Origin: Pelotomaculum sp. UBA1371 | GTDB lineage: Bacteria > Bacillota > Desulfotomaculia > Desulfotomaculales > Pelotomaculaceae | Assembly (NCBI GenBank): GCA_002305915.1 | Contig: DBRJ01000050.1 | Location: 1-6,939 of the forward strand | Length of the DNA stretch: 6,939 nucleotides | Direction of reading: 5' to 3' | Shown here: one piece after another, positions 6,530 to 6,939 of the stretch | Layout of the letters: every line of letters begins with the position of its first letter | How positions within the stretch are numbered: the stretch's first letter is position 1 | Program-made: the position numbers and the translations under genes | The notes under the pieces: model-generated | Told to the model about the DNA's origin: nothing | Seen by the model: only the letters and a program-made list of their open reading frames with translations | The model's database searches: none

Positions 6530-6939
6530 TTGTTAGGTTATATCTGGAAGCGGAGATTCACCCTTTTCCTTGTGTCCGTGAGCGGGCTGCTGGCCTTCTC
6601 CGTAACTGCCGGAAAAACCTCTGCCGGGCAAAGCTGGGGGTTGATCACAGCGCTGATCATGGGCACGGCCATTATTCTTTTATATCTTAATTTTGAGCAG
6701 AGCTCTGTATCTTCCCGGGAGATTGCAGTTATTGCCGTGCTGGGAGCAATGGCCGCCGTCGGGCGGGTGTCGACAGCGGCCCTGCCGAATATCCAACCTG
6801 CTACCTTCCTGATTATCCTTTCGGGTTATGTCTTTGGTGCCCGGGCAGGATTCATGACCGGTTCGGTAGCCGCGCTTGCTTCCAATTTTTTTCTCGGGCA
6901 AGGACCGTGGACACCCTGGCAGATGTTTGCCTGGGGGCT
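6530..6939 (+). CDS. ECF transporter S (substrate-binding) subunit, possibly cobalamin type (3' partial)
   Basis: The frame is open from a TTG at 6530 to the window end (136 codons plus two bases); an in-frame stop at 6521 limits the N-terminus. The product is a membrane protein beginning M-L-G-Y-I-W-K-R-R-F, with hydrophobic segments at about 10-27, 36-54, 64-85 and 91-117. Then comes a conserved-looking stretch: GRVSTAALPNIQP (78-90), FGARAGF (102-108) and SNFFLGQGPWTPWQM (118-132). This pattern, a polar/aromatic loop after GxxxG-type helices, is what I associate with ECF S subunits. Position right after ecfT and ecfA supports it. S subunits bind the vitamin and topple in the membrane. The substrate cannot be read from the sequence; cobalamin (CbrT-like) is inferred from the transcobalamin-like genes upstream. 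The ATG at 6502, overlapping the previous stop, opens only a short frame ending at 6690 that looks like a shadow. Confidence 0.82.
   Translation, partial: MLGYIWKRRFTLFLVSVSGLLAFSVTAGKTSAGQSWGLITALIMGTAIILLYLNFEQSSVSSREIAVIAVLGAMAAVGRVSTAALPNIQPATFLIILSGYVFGARAGFMTGSVAALASNFFLGQGPWTPWQMFAWG

Overview
The window is a single-strand (+) gene cluster from what looks like a Gram-positive, S-layer-bearing Firmicute of the Clostridia. The best guess is the Peptococcaceae (Desulfotomaculum/Pelotomaculum type). This rests on three S-layer homology (SLH) repeats, a lipoprotein signal, a copper-amine-oxidase N-terminal-type domain, moderately high GC, purine-rich ribosome binding sites and many TTG/GTG starts. 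The assignment is inferred from gene style, not from a marker gene.

Layout: (1) bases 1-1394 hold the 3' part of a surface protein: the end of a DUF4430 (transcobalamin-like C-terminal) domain, a ZU5-like beta domain and three SLH repeats. (2) 1507-2154 is a lipoprotein with a low-complexity linker and a complete DUF4430 domain. (3) 2306-3703 is a secreted protein with an alpha6/alpha6 prenyltransferase/terpene-cyclase-like toroid followed by a copper-amine-oxidase N-type domain. (4) 3897-4829 is EcfT, the membrane coupling subunit of an ECF (energy-coupling factor) importer. (5) 4802-6502 is a fused double ATPase (EcfA-EcfA'). (6) 6530 to the window end is the start of an ECF substrate-binding (S) subunit, cut off by the window edge. 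Genes 4 and 5 overlap, and 27 bases separate 5 from 6. Gaps of 112, 151 and 193 bases separate the upstream genes; they contain inverted repeats but no convincing terminator.

How they may work together: vertebrate transcobalamin and intrinsic factor consist of an alpha6/alpha6 barrel plus a small beta domain of the DUF4430 family, with cobalamin held between them. Here the same two folds are on separate exported proteins, with the beta domain present twice on two different anchors (S-layer/cell wall and membrane lipid), directly upstream of a dedicated ECF vitamin importer. The simplest reading is a surface capture and hand-off system for a corrinoid or similar cofactor feeding the EcfT/EcfA/S complex. 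The fold assignments and the gene order are seen in the sequence; the substrate is inferred. No canonical cobalamin riboswitch was recognised inside the window, and the most likely place for one, upstream of gene 1, lies outside it.
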